DNA of 64,000 nucleotides from Ilumatobacter fluminis (GCF_004364865.1 NZ_SOAU01000001.1:3504001-3568000); one strand, 5' to 3'; counted from the stretch's first letter, positions 7,765 to 16,840 are shown. Notes: generated from the letters alone by a model not told the origin. Translations and numbers: made by a program.

Positions 7765-8920
7765 GATCGAAGAACAAGCAGGCTGGGGGTTCGAGACCCT
7801 CGCCATCCACGCCGGACAGCCGGCCGACCCGTCGACCGGTGCCGTCGTCACCCCGATCTCGCTGTCGACGACGTTCGCCCAGTCAGAGGTCGGCGTCCAC
7901 CAGGGGTACGAGTACTCCCGGTCGGGCAACCCGACCCGCACCGCCGTCGAACAGCAGGTCGCCGCGCTCGAGCACGCGAAACACGGTCTCGCTTTCGCCA
8001 GCGGGCTCGCGGCCGAGGACAACATCCTCCGCCTGCTCCAACCGGGCCAGCGCATCTTGCTCGGCAACGACGCCTACGGCGGCACCTTCCGGCTGATCTC
8101 GAAGGTCTGGACCCCGCTCGGTCTCGACTGGACCGCGGTCGACCTGTCCGACCTCGACGCCGTCGCTGCCTCGTGGCCCGACGACGTCGGCATGGTCTGG
8201 CTCGAGACGCCGACCAACCCGTTGCTGACCTGCTTCGACATCGAGGCGATCGCCGAGATGGCGCACGAGCGCGACGCGCTGGTCGTGGTCGACAACACCT
8301 TCGCGACTCCCTACCTGCAGCAACCGATCACGCTCGGCGCCGACATCGTCGTCCACTCGGCGACGAAGTACCTCGGCGGTCACAGCGACGTGGTCGGCGG
8401 CTTCGTGGCCGTCGACGATGACGAGCTCGCCGAGCGAATCCGCTTCACCCAGAACGCGGCCGGTGCCGTCCCGTCACCGTTCGACTGCTACCTGGTGCTG
8501 CGGGGTGTCAAGACGCTGGGTGTCCGGATGGACCGTCACTGCGAGAACGCTCGGGCGATCGTCGACCTGCTGTCGGGCCATCGTGCGGTCGAGCGTGTGC
8601 TCTACCCGCAGCTGCCCGATCACCCGGGCCACGAGGCGGCCGCCAAGCAGATGCGCGACTACGGCGGCATGGTGAGCTTCACCCTGAAAGCCGGTGAAGC
8701 TGCGGCTCGCCGGGTGGCGGCGTCCACCGAACTCTTTACGTTGGCCGAGTCGCTCGGCGCCGTCGAGAGCCTGATCGAACACCCGGGCGCGATGACCCAC
8801 GCGAGCGCGGCCGGGTCGCCGCTCGAGGTGCCCGACAACCTCGTCCGGCTGTCGGTCGGGATCGAGCACGCCGCCGATCTCGTGGCCGACCTCGAACAGG
8901 CACTCGACACCGCTCCGTAA
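7757..8920 (+). CDS. Cystathionine gamma-synthase / gamma-lyase
   Basis: A 387-residue PLP enzyme of the Cys/Met metabolism family. The N-terminus ETLAIHAGQPADPSTGAVVTPI, the YEYSRSGNPTR segment near 50 and the PLP-lysine motif SATKYLGGHSD (K204) are diagnostic. With the upstream beta-synthase it forms a transsulfuration unit. Sequence alone does not decide between synthase (from O-acyl-homoserine) and lyase (to cysteine); next to a beta-synthase the lyase direction is plausible. ATG overlaps the upstream gene (ATGGGTGA), so translation is probably coupled. Confidence 0.92.
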   Translation: MGEIEEQAGWGFETLAIHAGQPADPSTGAVVTPISLSTTFAQSEVGVHQGYEYSRSGNPTRTAVEQQVAALEHAKHGLAFASGLAAEDNILRLLQPGQRILLGNDAYGGTFRLISKVWTPLGLDWTAVDLSDLDAVAASWPDDVGMVWLETPTNPLLTCFDIEAIAEMAHERDALVVVDNTFATPYLQQPITLGADIVVHSATKYLGGHSDVVGGFVAVDDDELAERIRFTQNAAGAVPSPFDCYLVLRGVKTLGVRMDRHCENARAIVDLLSGHRAVERVLYPQLPDHPGHEAAAKQMRDYGGMVSFTLKAGEAAARRVAASTELFTLAESLGAVESLIEHPGAMTHASAAGSPLEVPDNLVRLSVGIEHAADLVADLEQALDTAP

Positions 8921-8975
8921 CCGCGACGTGACCGGGGCGTCACCCGCTCGGGGGTTTGCCGTCCACTGGCGCGGG

Positions 8976-8981
8976 TAACGT
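8976..8981 (+). promoter_or_regulatory. -10 element, leaderless start of otsA
   Basis: TAACGT ends 7 nt before the GTG at 8989 and supports that start rather than a TTG at 8956. Confidence 0.45.
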
Positions 8982-8988
8982 CGGACAC

Positions 8989-10371
8989 GTGGCTCCCACC
9001 GAACGTCCCCTGGTCGTCGCAGCGAACCGTCTTCCGCTCGCCCGAGCCGAAGACGGCAGTTGGACCACCAGTCCGGGCGGCCTGGTCCGAGCGCTGCTGC
9101 CCACCGTGCAGGAGACCAAGGGCAGTTGGGTCGGCTGGACCGGCGAACGCGATGGACAGGCCGAGGTGGTGCACGCCGACGGGATCGATCTGTACCCGGT
9201 GCCGATCACGAGCGACGAGGTCGACCGGTACTACGAAGGGTTTTCGAACGGGACCCTCTGGCCGCTCTACCACGACGCGATCCGAGAGTCGAACTACCGC
9301 TCCGACGAATGGGACAGCTACGTCGACGTCAACCAGCGGTTCGCGATCCAGATCGCCAACATCGCCCCGCCCCACGCCGCCGTATGGGTGCACGACTACC
9401 ACTTACAGCTCGTCCCCGGGTTGCTGCGCGAACTCCGCAACGACGTCCGGATCGGGTGGTTCAACCACATCCCGTTCCCGCCGCTCGAACTGTTCCAGCG
9501 GCTGCCATGGCGGAGCGAGATCATCAAGGGCCTCCTCGGCGCCGACGTGCTCGGCTTCCAGCGCCGACAGGGCGCGCACAACTTCATGTCCGCCGCCCAG
9601 AACCTGCTCGACGCGACCGAGCTCGACGAGGGTCTGGTCCACTACGAGGGACGCAACGTCAACGTCGGCGCCTACCCGATCTCGATCGACGTCGAAGACT
9701 TCGAGCTGCAGGCGAGCGGACGTGCGACGCGCCAGCGCACGGCTCAGATCCGGAGCCGCCTCGGCGACCCGGAGGTGATCCTGCTCGGCGTCGACCGGCT
9801 CGACTACACGAAGGGCATCGGCAACCGGCTGCAGGCGTTCGGTGAACTGCTCGACCAGGGGCGTCTCGACCCCGAGCGTCACGTGCTCGTGCAGGTGGCC
9901 ACGCCCACCCGCGAGGGTGTCGAGCAGTACCAGGACGAGCGTCGTGAGATCGAACAGATCGTCGGGGAGATCAACGGGCGCCATTCCCGCCTGGGCTTCC
10001 CCGTCATCCACTACCTGTACCAGTCGCTCCCGCTCGACGAGCTGATCCCGCTCTACAGAGCCGGCGACGTCATGCTGGTGACCCCGTTCCGCGACGGCAT
10101 GAACCTCGTCGCCAAGGAGTACGTCGCCGCCCACGTCGACGGCGACGGCGTGCTGGTGCTGTCCGAGTTCACCGGTGCCGCCGACGAGCTGGGCGAGGCC
10201 CTGCTCGTCAACCCGCACGACGACCATGCGCTCCAGAACACCATCGTGCGCGCCGTCGAGATGCACCGCCACGAGCGGCGTCCGCGAATGGAAGCGATGC
10301 GGAAGCGACTCGAGACGTCGACCGTGTCGGATTGGGCGAAGTCGTTCCTCGATGTGCTGATCGACTCGTGA
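8989..10371 (+). CDS. otsA: Alpha,alpha-trehalose-phosphate synthase (UDP/GDP-forming)
   Basis: A 460-residue glycosyltransferase family 20 enzyme that makes trehalose-6-phosphate from a nucleoside-diphosphate glucose and glucose-6-phosphate. Visible motifs are [10 protein letters not shown] at the N-terminus, the SPGGLVRAL loop, the [15 protein letters not shown] segment near residue 130, HIPFPP, the [11 protein letters not shown] element near 265 and the C-terminal [15 protein letters not shown] with its nucleotide-binding residues. Length is normal for bacterial OtsA. Start chosen by the -10 at 8976. It overlaps otsB by one base (TGATG). Confidence 0.95.
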   Translation: MAPTERPLVVAANRLPLARAEDGSWTTSPGGLVRALLPTVQETKGSWVGWTGERDGQAEVVHADGIDLYPVPITSDEVDRYYEGFSNGTLWPLYHDAIRESNYRSDEWDSYVDVNQRFAIQIANIAPPHAAVWVHDYHLQLVPGLLRELRNDVRIGWFNHIPFPPLELFQRLPWRSEIIKGLLGADVLGFQRRQGAHNFMSAAQNLLDATELDEGLVHYEGRNVNVGAYPISIDVEDFELQASGRATRQRTAQIRSRLGDPEVILLGVDRLDYTKGIGNRLQAFGELLDQGRLDPERHVLVQVATPTREGVEQYQDERREIEQIVGEINGRHSRLGFPVIHYLYQSLPLDELIPLYRAGDVMLVTPFRDGMNLVAKEYVAAHVDGDGVLVLSEFTGAADELGEALLVNPHDDHALQNTIVRAVEMHRHERRPRMEAMRKRLETSTVSDWAKSFLDVLIDS

Positions 10372-11105
10372 TGCCCGCGGTCGACATCACGCCCGAGCGG
10401 TTGGCCGCCGAGGTCGCACCGCTGCTCGGTTCGGCGCTGGTCGGGTTCGACGTCGACGGCGTGCTCGCCCCGATCGTCGAGAAGGCGCACGACGCTGCGC
10501 TGAGTCCGGGCGTGCTCGACGAGCTCGAACGCTTGGCGATGCGGGCCCGCGTCGTGATCGTGTCCGGCCGCTCGGTCGGCGACCTCGATCGGTTCGACTT
10601 CCCGCCCACGCTCGAAGTGGTCGGCAGCCACGGCCTCGAACGCCGCGGCATGCCGCCGTTGGCGCTCGACGACGACGAGCAGTACACGTTCGAACAGCTC
10701 GAACTGCTGGCCACCCGAGCCGTCGACGCGGCGGGCGACGGCGCCTGGCTCGAGTACAAGCCGGCCAGTGTCGTGATCCATGTGCGCGAAGCCGACCGCA
10801 CACTCGCCGAGCGGGCGATCGCGGCCGTCGAGAACCTGGCGAGCATGATCGACGGCGCCCACGTCAAGCACGGCCACATGGTGTGCGAGCTGCTCGCCCG
10901 CACGGGCAGCAAGGGCGAGACGATCACCGAGCTACGCGAGCCGGGTCAGCCGGTCGTGTTCCTCGGCGACGACGTCACCGACGAGAGCGTGTTCGAGGCC
11001 ATGGTCGACGGCGACCTCGGTATCCGCGTCGGCGACGGCGACACCGCAGCCGGCTACCGACTCGCCGGCCCCGACGCCGTCGTCCAGTTCCTCCACCGCC
11101 TCTGA
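10371..11105 (+). CDS. otsB: Trehalose-6-phosphate phosphatase
   Basis: A 244-residue HAD-superfamily phosphatase. Motif I is [10 protein letters not shown] near residue 24, with the Asp nucleophile and DxD arrangement. Motif II is [10 protein letters not shown], and the late motif is [15 protein letters not shown] near 198. The cap region is between, with GSHGLE. It dephosphorylates trehalose-6-phosphate made by the preceding enzyme. The ATG overlaps the otsA stop, so the two are translationally coupled. A long perfect hairpin follows 12 bp after the stop. Confidence 0.93.
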   Translation: MPAVDITPERLAAEVAPLLGSALVGFDVDGVLAPIVEKAHDAALSPGVLDELERLAMRARVVIVSGRSVGDLDRFDFPPTLEVVGSHGLERRGMPPLALDDDEQYTFEQLELLATRAVDAAGDGAWLEYKPASVVIHVREADRTLAERAIAAVENLASMIDGAHVKHGHMVCELLARTGSKGETITELREPGQPVVFLGDDVTDESVFEAMVDGDLGIRVGDGDTAAGYRLAGPDAVVQFLHRL

Positions 11106-11116
11106 CCCCGCCGAAG

Positions 11117-11157
11117 GCGTGAACAAACTGCGGAACTATTCCGCAGTTTGTTCACGC
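11117..11157. terminator. Perfect 19-bp hairpin after otsB
   Basis: Arms of 19 nt (GCGTGAACAAACTGCGGAA and its exact complement) flank a 3-nt loop (CTA). There is no T-tract. The stem is as precise as families A-C and may be another repeat family, but no second copy is in the window. Terminator function is inferred from position between otsA-otsB and the next gene. Confidence 0.7.
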
Positions 11158-11204
11158 ATTGCCCGGGTGGGGGTGGGCGGAGGTGGGTCTGGGAGAATCG
11201 GGGG

Positions 11205-12215
11205 ATGAGTGGCAACACGCAGGTGCTCCTGACCGAACGGCCGAGCGGGAAGCTCGAGACGTCGAACTTCACGATCCGCGACGGCGACATGCCGACCGTC
11301 GGCGACGGCGAGGTGCTCGTGCGGAGCGTGTTGTTGTCGATCGACGCCGCCAACCGGGCGTGGATGCAGGGGGCCACCTACAAGTCGGCCGTCGAAGAAG
11401 GCGACGTGATGCACGGTGGCGCGATCGCCGAGGTGCTCGAGTCGCGCAGCGATCGCTTCGCCGAGGGCGACCTGGTGTGGGGCGAGGTCGGCTGGCAGGA
11501 GTACGCGGCGCTCGACGCCCGCCACCTGGCACCGGTCGGCGACCATCGTCCCCTCACCCACCATCTGTCGGTGCTGGGCGTCGCCGGGCTCACCGCGTAC
11601 CACGGGCTGCTCGACGTCGTCGGGATCGAGGCCGGCGAAACCTTGCTGGTGTCGGCCGCTGCCGGTTCCGTCGGCTCGCTCGTCGGCCAGATCGGGAAGA
11701 TCGCTGGCGCCCGGGTCGTCGGCATCGCCGGCGGGCCGGAGAAGTGCCAGTGGGTCGTCGACGAGCTCGGCTTCGACGCCTGCATCGACTACCGGGGCGA
11801 GAAGCTGTCGCGGGCACTGCGTGAGCACTGCCCCGACGGTGTCGACGTGTACTTCGACAACGTCGGCGGGCCGATCCTCGAAGCGGCCCTGTTCGCGATG
11901 AACCTGCACGGACGCATCTCGTGCTGCGGCGCCGTGTCGCAGTACGACTCCGACGCCCCGACCGGTCCGCGTGGCGTGCCGGGTCTGATCGTGACGAAGC
12001 GGCTGACGATGAAGGGCTTCATCGTCATGGACTACGCCGATCAGCAGGAGCGCGCGATCGCCGATCTGTCGGCGTGGGCCGCCGATGGCCGGCTGACCGT
12101 GGTCGAGGACGTGATCGACGGCCTCGAGGCAGCGCCCGACGCCCTCGTCGGCCTGCTCGCCGGCCAGAACCGAGGCAAGCGCATGGTCCGCGTCTCCCCC
12201 GACCCGGTCGGTTGA
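11205..12215 (+). CDS. Zinc-free NADP-dependent alcohol dehydrogenase-like oxidoreductase (CurA/PTGR type)
   Basis: A 336-residue medium-chain reductase. The N-terminal half has the degenerate GroES-like fold of prostaglandin-reductase/CurA proteins (VLLSIDAANRAWM, about 40-53). The Rossmann motif is LLVSAAAGSVGSLVGQIGKIAGARVVGIAGG (about 145-175), followed by DVYFDNVGGPILEAAL and the GAVSQYD loop. No structural or catalytic zinc cysteines are present. The substrate, probably an alpha,beta-unsaturated carbonyl, is unknown. The last residues Pro-Val-Gly and the TGA (12213-12215) are encoded by the left unit of the family A repeat. Confidence 0.85.
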   Translation: MSGNTQVLLTERPSGKLETSNFTIRDGDMPTVGDGEVLVRSVLLSIDAANRAWMQGATYKSAVEEGDVMHGGAIAEVLESRSDRFAEGDLVWGEVGWQEYAALDARHLAPVGDHRPLTHHLSVLGVAGLTAYHGLLDVVGIEAGETLLVSAAAGSVGSLVGQIGKIAGARVVGIAGGPEKCQWVVDELGFDACIDYRGEKLSRALREHCPDGVDVYFDNVGGPILEAALFAMNLHGRISCCGAVSQYDSDAPTGPRGVPGLIVTKRLTMKGFIVMDYADQQERAIADLSAWAADGRLTVVEDVIDGLEAAPDALVGLLAGQNRGKRMVRVSPDPVG

Positions 12216-12289
12216 TGTCAGACATCAACCGACCTCGCAGCGGTTGCGCATGGCCGAACTGGTCGGTTGATGTCTGACATCAACCGACC
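12206..12289. repeat. Composite palindromic repeat, family A (copy 1)
   Basis: Left unit 12207-12233 has 12-bp arms (GTCGGTTGATGT and complement) around loop CAG. Right unit 12262-12288 is its exact reverse complement, with loop CTG. The spacer is 28 nt. It lies between convergent genes; the plus-strand gene stops inside the left unit and the minus-strand gene stops 4 nt beyond the right unit. It may terminate transcription from both sides. Confidence 0.9.
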
Positions 12290-12292
12290 GAC

Positions 12293-14530
12293 TCAGCGGT
12301 CGACGGTGCTGAGGGTGGAGTAGCACATCTCGTCCTCGGTGCCCTCGTTCCACGTGATGTGACGTGGCTCGGGCATCGGGGCGAGTGAGCGGTCCCACGT
12401 GCACTCGACGCGGATGACGTCGCCCGGTCCGACGACGATCGTGTCGATCGGTCGGTAGTCGAACTGCCACTCGAACGCCCAGTTCGGGATGTCGAGCAGG
12501 ATCTGCTCATCGGCCGTGCCCGGATTCAGCGTCATCCGGAACGTCTCGCCGAACTCGTGCATGTGTCCGAGCACACCGACGATCTCGCCGTAGGCACTGG
12601 CACGGTGATCACACGAGGCGTAGCCGACCCCGTCGGTGTCGGCCATCATCGCCTGCAGGTCGGCGCCGCACTGGGCGATGAGCCCGTCGGGGATGATCGC
12701 GGCGAAGTCGCCGAACTTGTCGCGGATGTCGGCGATCACCGTCGCACGGTCGCACAGCGGACCGCTCTCGTCGTCGCGACACGGGATCTCTGCGGGGGCG
12801 AGGTAGGTCGTGACGACGACGTCGTCGAACGCGCCGTCGGCGGCGGCGACCTGATCGGCATCGGCGAACTCGACGTCGAGGGCGGACTCGTCGGCGGGTG
12901 CGTCGTGGTCGTAGTGGTAGTGGATCTGGGTGACGAGGAAGTCGCCGGGTTCCATCCGGATGCCGGAGCCCTCGGCATACGTCTTGGGCTGCTGCCCCGG
13001 CGCCCAGCCACCGATCTGCTCGGTTCCACGCAAACCGGCGAGTCCGAAGCACGGCCAACCCGGGGCCTCGTCGCGTGCGTCGAGCGCTCGTGCGTCGTCC
13101 ATCACGGCAGCGTCGGCACGGAAGAAGATCGCGTGGTGGACGATCTCGACCTGGTCGGGGACGATCGTGTAGCCCGTGATCCAGCGGGTGTCGTCGGCGG
13201 GCGGCATCTCGTAGATCTGGCAGCGATAGTCGTCGCGCTGATCGACCGAGCCGGTGTACGGCTCGGCAGCCACGGTGACGTCGGCGTCGAGTGGGACGAC
13301 GATCGCATTACGCGGCTCCAACCCCGTCGACGGTTCGACGTCGACGGCACCGTCGGCCTCGGCCCACGCTGCGATCTCGGCGATCTGCTCGTCGGAGAGC
13401 GACCAGTCGTGTTCGAAGTCGACCGACAGGTCGCTGGCCGTCCACGGCGGCATGTAGCGCGACTCGGTGACGAGGGCGATGTCGGCAGCGACCGCTGCGA
13501 CGTCGGCGATGGTGGCGAACTCGACGGTTGCTGCGCCCGGTCCGCCAGGCACGTGGCACGAGGCGCAGTGGGTCTCGATGGTGGGGAGCACCGCCGCGGA
13601 GAAGCGCGCGGTGTCGTAGGCCGGCTCGACCGTGGTCGTCGGCGCTGCCGCGGCGTCGTCGGGCGCCGAGGTCGCAGCGGGTTGCGTGGTGTCGATCGGA
13701 GCGGGATCGCCGGCCAGCTCGAACTCGTCCAGCTCGTCGACGGCGCCGCTCGGTACGGCCACGAGGGAGAACGTGAGCTCGACCTCGTCGCTGGTCGACA
13801 CCAGCCCGGAGATCGCGATCGGCCCCACGTCGTAGGTCGACATCAGCGCCGTGGTCGACATCTCGGCGGTCAGCCGGTCGTCGTCGATGCGGACCCAGCC
13901 ACCGAACGTCTCGGTCGCCGTCGTCTCCTTCACGGTCAAATCGCCCGTGATCTCGACCGGGATGCGCTGACCGTCGGTCGATCGGTCGGGCAGGCCCTCG
14001 ACGCTGGTCGGGACGAAGGTGGCGTACGGGTACTCGGTCGATTCGAGGAAGTCGTGCCGGATCCGCTTGTCGCGCAGGGTGGAATCGGACTCGAACCGTT
14101 CGACGTTGACGACGATCGTGCCGAGCACGGAGTCGGACGGGGTCTCGCGGTCGACGGCGATCTCACCGGCCAACACCGTCGTGGTGCCGACCGCGGTCGA
14201 ATCGCTCCCGCCCAACCGCTCGTCGATGCGGTAGGTCACCTGCGACCCATCGACGAGCACGAACCGTTCCGACCCGTCGGCGACCTCGACGGGCGGGGCC
14301 TCGGCGCCGTCCGAGCGGACCGTGCCGTCGGCGAGCAGCCAGTCCCACTCGTCGGCGGTGAACCACGCGCCGAACGCCACCGCCGCGGCCACGACCGGCA
14401 CACCGAACATGAGGGCGGTCGGTGGGCGCGACGACGCCTCGCGATGCATCGCTCGCCACGACCACGCGAACGCCACGACGGCCGCGAGGATCAGGACGAC
14501 CACGATCAGGGTCGCCCAGTTCCACCCCAT
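12293..14530 (-). CDS. Membrane-anchored YceI / cytochrome c / copper type II monooxygenase-like fusion
   Basis: A 745-residue protein with, in order: one or two N-terminal transmembrane helices (about 3-25 and 38-55); a YceI-like domain (about 85-265, with TYRIDERLGG, RDKRIRHDFLESTEYPYATFV and the closing LTFSL strand); a Pro/Thr/Ala linker; a monoheme cytochrome-like segment with CASCH (C322, C325, H326) and a Met in ESRYMPPW; and a C-terminal region of about 350 residues with IVHHAIFF, QIHYHYDHD and GHMHEFGETF. The last is the pattern of PHM/DBM-type copper type II monooxygenases. Export and electron transfer to the copper domain are inference. GTG at 14554 is an alternative start giving 753 residues. 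Confidence 0.75.
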   Translation of the reverse strand: MGWNWATLIVVVLILAAVVAFAWSWRAMHREASSRPPTALMFGVPVVAAAVAFGAWFTADEWDWLLADGTVRSDGAEAPPVEVADGSERFVLVDGSQVTYRIDERLGGSDSTAVGTTTVLAGEIAVDRETPSDSVLGTIVVNVERFESDSTLRDKRIRHDFLESTEYPYATFVPTSVEGLPDRSTDGQRIPVEITGDLTVKETTATETFGGWVRIDDDRLTAEMSTTALMSTYDVGPIAISGLVSTSDEVELTFSLVAVPSGAVDELDEFELAGDPAPIDTTQPAATSAPDDAAAAPTTTVEPAYDTARFSAAVLPTIETHCASCHVPGGPGAATVEFATIADVAAVAADIALVTESRYMPPWTASDLSVDFEHDWSLSDEQIAEIAAWAEADGAVDVEPSTGLEPRNAIVVPLDADVTVAAEPYTGSVDQRDDYRCQIYEMPPADDTRWITGYTIVPDQVEIVHHAIFFRADAAVMDDARALDARDEAPGWPCFGLAGLRGTEQIGGWAPGQQPKTYAEGSGIRMEPGDFLVTQIHYHYDHDAPADESALDVEFADADQVAAADGAFDDVVVTTYLAPAEIPCRDDESGPLCDRATVIADIRDKFGDFAAIIPDGLIAQCGADLQAMMADTDGVGYASCDHRASAYGEIVGVLGHMHEFGETFRMTLNPGTADEQILLDIPNWAFEWQFDYRPIDTIVVGPGDVIRVECTWDRSLAPMPEPRHITWNEGTEDEMCYSTLSTVDR

Positions 14531-14576
14531 CGACGACGTCAGGTGTGCCAGCACCCGGACGACGTTAGTGGAGCCG

Positions 14577-14715
14577 GTCGGATGAGGTCAGACCCCAACC
14601 GACCACCCGATGGCGTGGGTCCGAGCATCCGTGTCGGATGAGGTCAGACCCCAACCGACCACCCGATGGCGTGGGTCCGAGCATCCGTGTCGGTTGGGGT
14701 CTGACCTCATCCGAC
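14577..14715. repeat. Repeat array, family C (copy 1, three units)
   Basis: Two direct units (14577-14603 and 14633-14659) are followed by an inverted unit (14689-14715), all 56 bp apart, with two identical 29-nt spacers (14604-14632 and 14660-14688). Each unit begins GTCGGATGAGGT and keeps the GTCAGAC core, but its arms pair imperfectly. The RNase HII stop codon abuts the last unit. Family C differs from family A at a few arm positions and is clearly related. Confidence 0.9.
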
Positions 14716-15390
14716 TCAGAACAGGGTGGGTTGCTCCGGGCGGAAGACCCGCTCGACGCCGGGCCAGCGGACGTAGTTGTCCATGAACACCCACGTGCGG
14801 CGGTGGATCGCCGACGGGCCGTAACCCTGGAGCGCCGCCTTGTGCTTGGGGCACGGGTAGCCCTTGTTGGTGTCGAACGACCAGTTCGGGTAGCTCTCCG
14901 ACAGTCGCCGCATCTCTCGGTCGCGGACGACCTTCGCGAGGATGCTCGCCGCTGCCACGCTCAGGCAGTGGCGGTCGGCCTTGACCCGCATCTCGACCTC
15001 GGCGACGCAGGGTGTCACGAAGTCCCACTTGCCGTCGCTGACGGCCACGTCGGGCACGACCTCGAGCCCCTCGACCGCCCGGCGACAGGCGAGCCGTTGC
15101 GCGTCGGCCATCCCCATCTCGTCGCACTCTTCCTGGCTCACCGCCCCGACCGACCAGGTGATGCACCAGTCGGCGATGCGGTCGAACAGGCGCTCGCGGT
15201 CGGCCTCGGTGAGCATCTTCGAGTCGCGAACGCCCTGGATACGCTTGTCGCGCGGCAGGATCGCGGCACCGACCATCAGCGGCCCGGCCCAGGCGCCCCG
15301 GCCGACCTCGTCGATCCCGACGACCGTCTCGTGGCCGTGTGCCCACAGCTCCTGTTCGATCTTGCGCGTCGGCGCCTTGCCACGGGCCAT
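14716..15390 (-). CDS. rnhB: Ribonuclease HII
   Basis: A 224-residue enzyme that nicks the RNA strand of RNA/DNA hybrids and removes misincorporated ribonucleotides. The catalytic signature GIDEVGRGAWAGPL (about residues 25-38, Asp and Glu) and the later RDSKMLTEADRERL and HCLSVAAASILAKVVRDREM segments are clear. The C-terminal NKGYPCPKHKAAL and GPSAIHRRTWV match RNase HII. The start was placed at the ATG with TAGCGT 8 nt upstream; a long in-frame extension upstream is antisense to the next gene and rejected. Confidence 0.95.
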   Translation of the reverse strand: MARGKAPTRKIEQELWAHGHETVVGIDEVGRGAWAGPLMVGAAILPRDKRIQGVRDSKMLTEADRERLFDRIADWCITWSVGAVSQEECDEMGMADAQRLACRRAVEGLEVVPDVAVSDGKWDFVTPCVAEVEMRVKADRHCLSVAAASILAKVVRDREMRRLSESYPNWSFDTNKGYPCPKHKAALQGYGPSAIHRRTWVFMDNYVRWPGVERVFRPEQPTLF

Positions 15391-15398
15391 CACCGGCG

Positions 15399-15404
15399 AC
15401 GCTA
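15399..15404 (-). promoter_or_regulatory. -10 element, leaderless start of rnhB
   Basis: TAGCGT ends 8 nt before the ATG at 15390. Confidence 0.4.
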
Positions 15405-15478
15405 TCCGGGCACCGGTGACTCTGGTCCATTGCGTTCGGCGCCCGTGCGGCCGATGATGGAGTCGGAAAGAGGTCGAC

Positions 15479-16345
15479 ATGTCGCGCACACGGTTCCACA
15501 CGGTGCTCCGCACCCTCATCGGCGGATCGGTGGTGATGTCGCTCGCTGCCGCGTGCGGTGACGATGCCGTGTCGACCCCGACGTCGACGACGGCCATCAC
15601 GACGACACCCACCACCGCACCGACCACGACGCCCGAGACGACGCCCACCACCGCACCGACCACGGTGCCCGAGACGACGATGCCGGCCACGACAGCCCCA
15701 CCCACGACAGCCGCGCCGACCACCGTCGCTCCCACGACCGTCGTCCCGACGACCACACCGCCGACGACCGTTCCGGTCGTCGAGCCGGTCGTCGCGGTCT
15801 GGCCTGCCGCCGAGGTCGTGTTCGACACTCCCGAGGAAGCAGCGTCCGACTTCATCGAGCAGGTCTTCGGCGTCGAACCGCTGATCGGCGAGTTCATGCA
15901 GGGCGACGGTCGCAGCGGCGAGATCGAGGTCCTGAGCCCGCTCGACGACGACGACCCGGCGACCACACGGCCGACGGGCGTGATCCTGTTCATGCGCCAG
16001 CTCGGCGCCGACGACGGCTGGTTCGTCCTGTCGGCGACGAGTGAGGGTGTCACGATCGACGTGCCCGAGTTCGGCGACGAGGTCACCGCAGGCGACCTCA
16101 CGGTCGACGGCCTCGGCCGCGGCTTCGAGGGCACGGTCGTCGTGCGGGCGCTGATACCGGCCGATCCGCCGGAGGTGCTCGATTTCGAGATCACGGCGAC
16201 CGACTGGACGACACCGGTGCCCTACACCGCCACCCTCGATCTGAGCGCGACCTCGCCCGGTGACGTCGTCACGATCGTCGCGGTCGGCGACACCGGCATC
16301 GCTGCCACCGGCGAGTTCGCCGCGACCGCGGTCGTCGTCGGTTGA
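15479..16345 (+). CDS. Secreted lipoprotein with Thr/Pro linker and Gmad2-like domain
   Basis: A 288-residue protein with a signal peptide ending in lipobox LAAAC (Cys about residue 26), then about 75 residues almost entirely Thr, Pro and Ala. A globular domain of about 180 residues ends with an immunoglobulin-like region (SGEIEVLSPL near 140, then alternating strands). The end resembles Gmad2-type domains of spore and cell-envelope lipoproteins, but that assignment is tentative. Probably anchored on the outer face of the membrane. The last codons GTC GGT TGA match the family A repeat over nine bases, followed by a hairpin. Confidence 0.7.
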   Translation: MSRTRFHTVLRTLIGGSVVMSLAAACGDDAVSTPTSTTAITTTPTTAPTTTPETTPTTAPTTVPETTMPATTAPPTTAAPTTVAPTTVVPTTTPPTTVPVVEPVVAVWPAAEVVFDTPEEAASDFIEQVFGVEPLIGEFMQGDGRSGEIEVLSPLDDDDPATTRPTGVILFMRQLGADDGWFVLSATSEGVTIDVPEFGDEVTAGDLTVDGLGRGFEGTVVVRALIPADPPEVLDFEITATDWTTPVPYTATLDLSATSPGDVVTIVAVGDTGIAATGEFAATAVVVG

Positions 16346-16378
16346 GCGTCGGTGCGGCCACCTCGTCCGCACCGACGC
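16346..16378. terminator. Bidirectional hairpin terminator
   Basis: Perfect 12-bp stem (GCGTCGGTGCGG and complement, 16346-16357 and 16367-16378) with a 9-nt loop, directly after the lipoprotein stop. It lies between convergent genes. No T-tract is present. Confidence 0.65.
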
Positions 16379-16394
16379 CGGCTTGGGTCGTCGG

Positions 16395-16739
16395 CTATGC
16401 AGCGGTGAACTGCTCGAGGGCCGCGAGGGCCTCCGAGCCGTAGACGACCGAGGGTCCACCGCCCATCATGACGGCGACGCCGATGGTCTCGACGATCTCA
16501 CCTCGGCCGGCACCGGCTTCGAGGACGTCCTTGACGTGGAACGCGATGCAGCCGTCGCACCGAACCGTGATCGCGATGGCGAGCGCCATCAGCTCCTTCG
16601 TGCGCTTCGACAACGCACCGTCGGCGGTCGCCGCCTGGTGCAGGCCCATGAACGAGTTCATGACCTCGGGTGCCTCCGTGCCCAAGGCACCCATGCCGGA
16701 CATGACCTCGCCCTGGATCTCGACGAAGTTCTTGCTCAT
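16395..16739 (-). CDS. Carboxymuconolactone decarboxylase (AhpD-like) family protein
   Basis: A 114-residue helical protein. The CxxC pair C61 and C64 with H68 (RCDGCIAFH) is the thiol centre of AhpD-like alkylhydroperoxidases, which are peroxidatic or disulfide-reducing. The N-terminal FMGLHQAATADGALSKRTKELMALAIAI and the GxGxxEIVETIGVAVMMGGGPSVVYG stretch complete the family pattern. A redox role is more likely than decarboxylation because the two cysteines are present. A monocistronic gene, convergent with the upstream lipoprotein. Confidence 0.88.
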   Translation of the reverse strand: MSKNFVEIQGEVMSGMGALGTEAPEVMNSFMGLHQAATADGALSKRTKELMALAIAITVRCDGCIAFHVKDVLEAGAGRGEIVETIGVAVMMGGGPSVVYGSEALAALEQFTAA

Positions 16740-16828
16740 CGTGCCCCTCCTCGCGTGCTCGACGTCTGCTGCCTCCCACCCAAGGTCAACCAGGGCGTGA
16801 ACGCCAGATTCGAAAGTCCCCTCCGGCC

Positions 16829-16834
16829 TACGCT
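16829..16834 (+). promoter_or_regulatory. -10 element, leaderless start of small membrane protein
   Basis: TACGCT ends 6 nt before the ATG at 16841 and supports this short gene being real. Confidence 0.4.
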
Positions 16835-16840
16835 GGCCGC

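Noticed and set aside
14577-14715. CRISPR array: 27-nt palindromic repeats with 29-nt spacers
   Set aside because: The two spacers are identical, the last repeat is inverted, there are only three units and no cas genes are present. The same unit family occurs as scattered intergenic pairs.
14588-16459. Minus-strand 623-residue frame across rnhB and the lipoprotein
   Set aside because: Shadow frame of RNase HII and of the Thr/Pro-rich lipoprotein; no recognisable domain.
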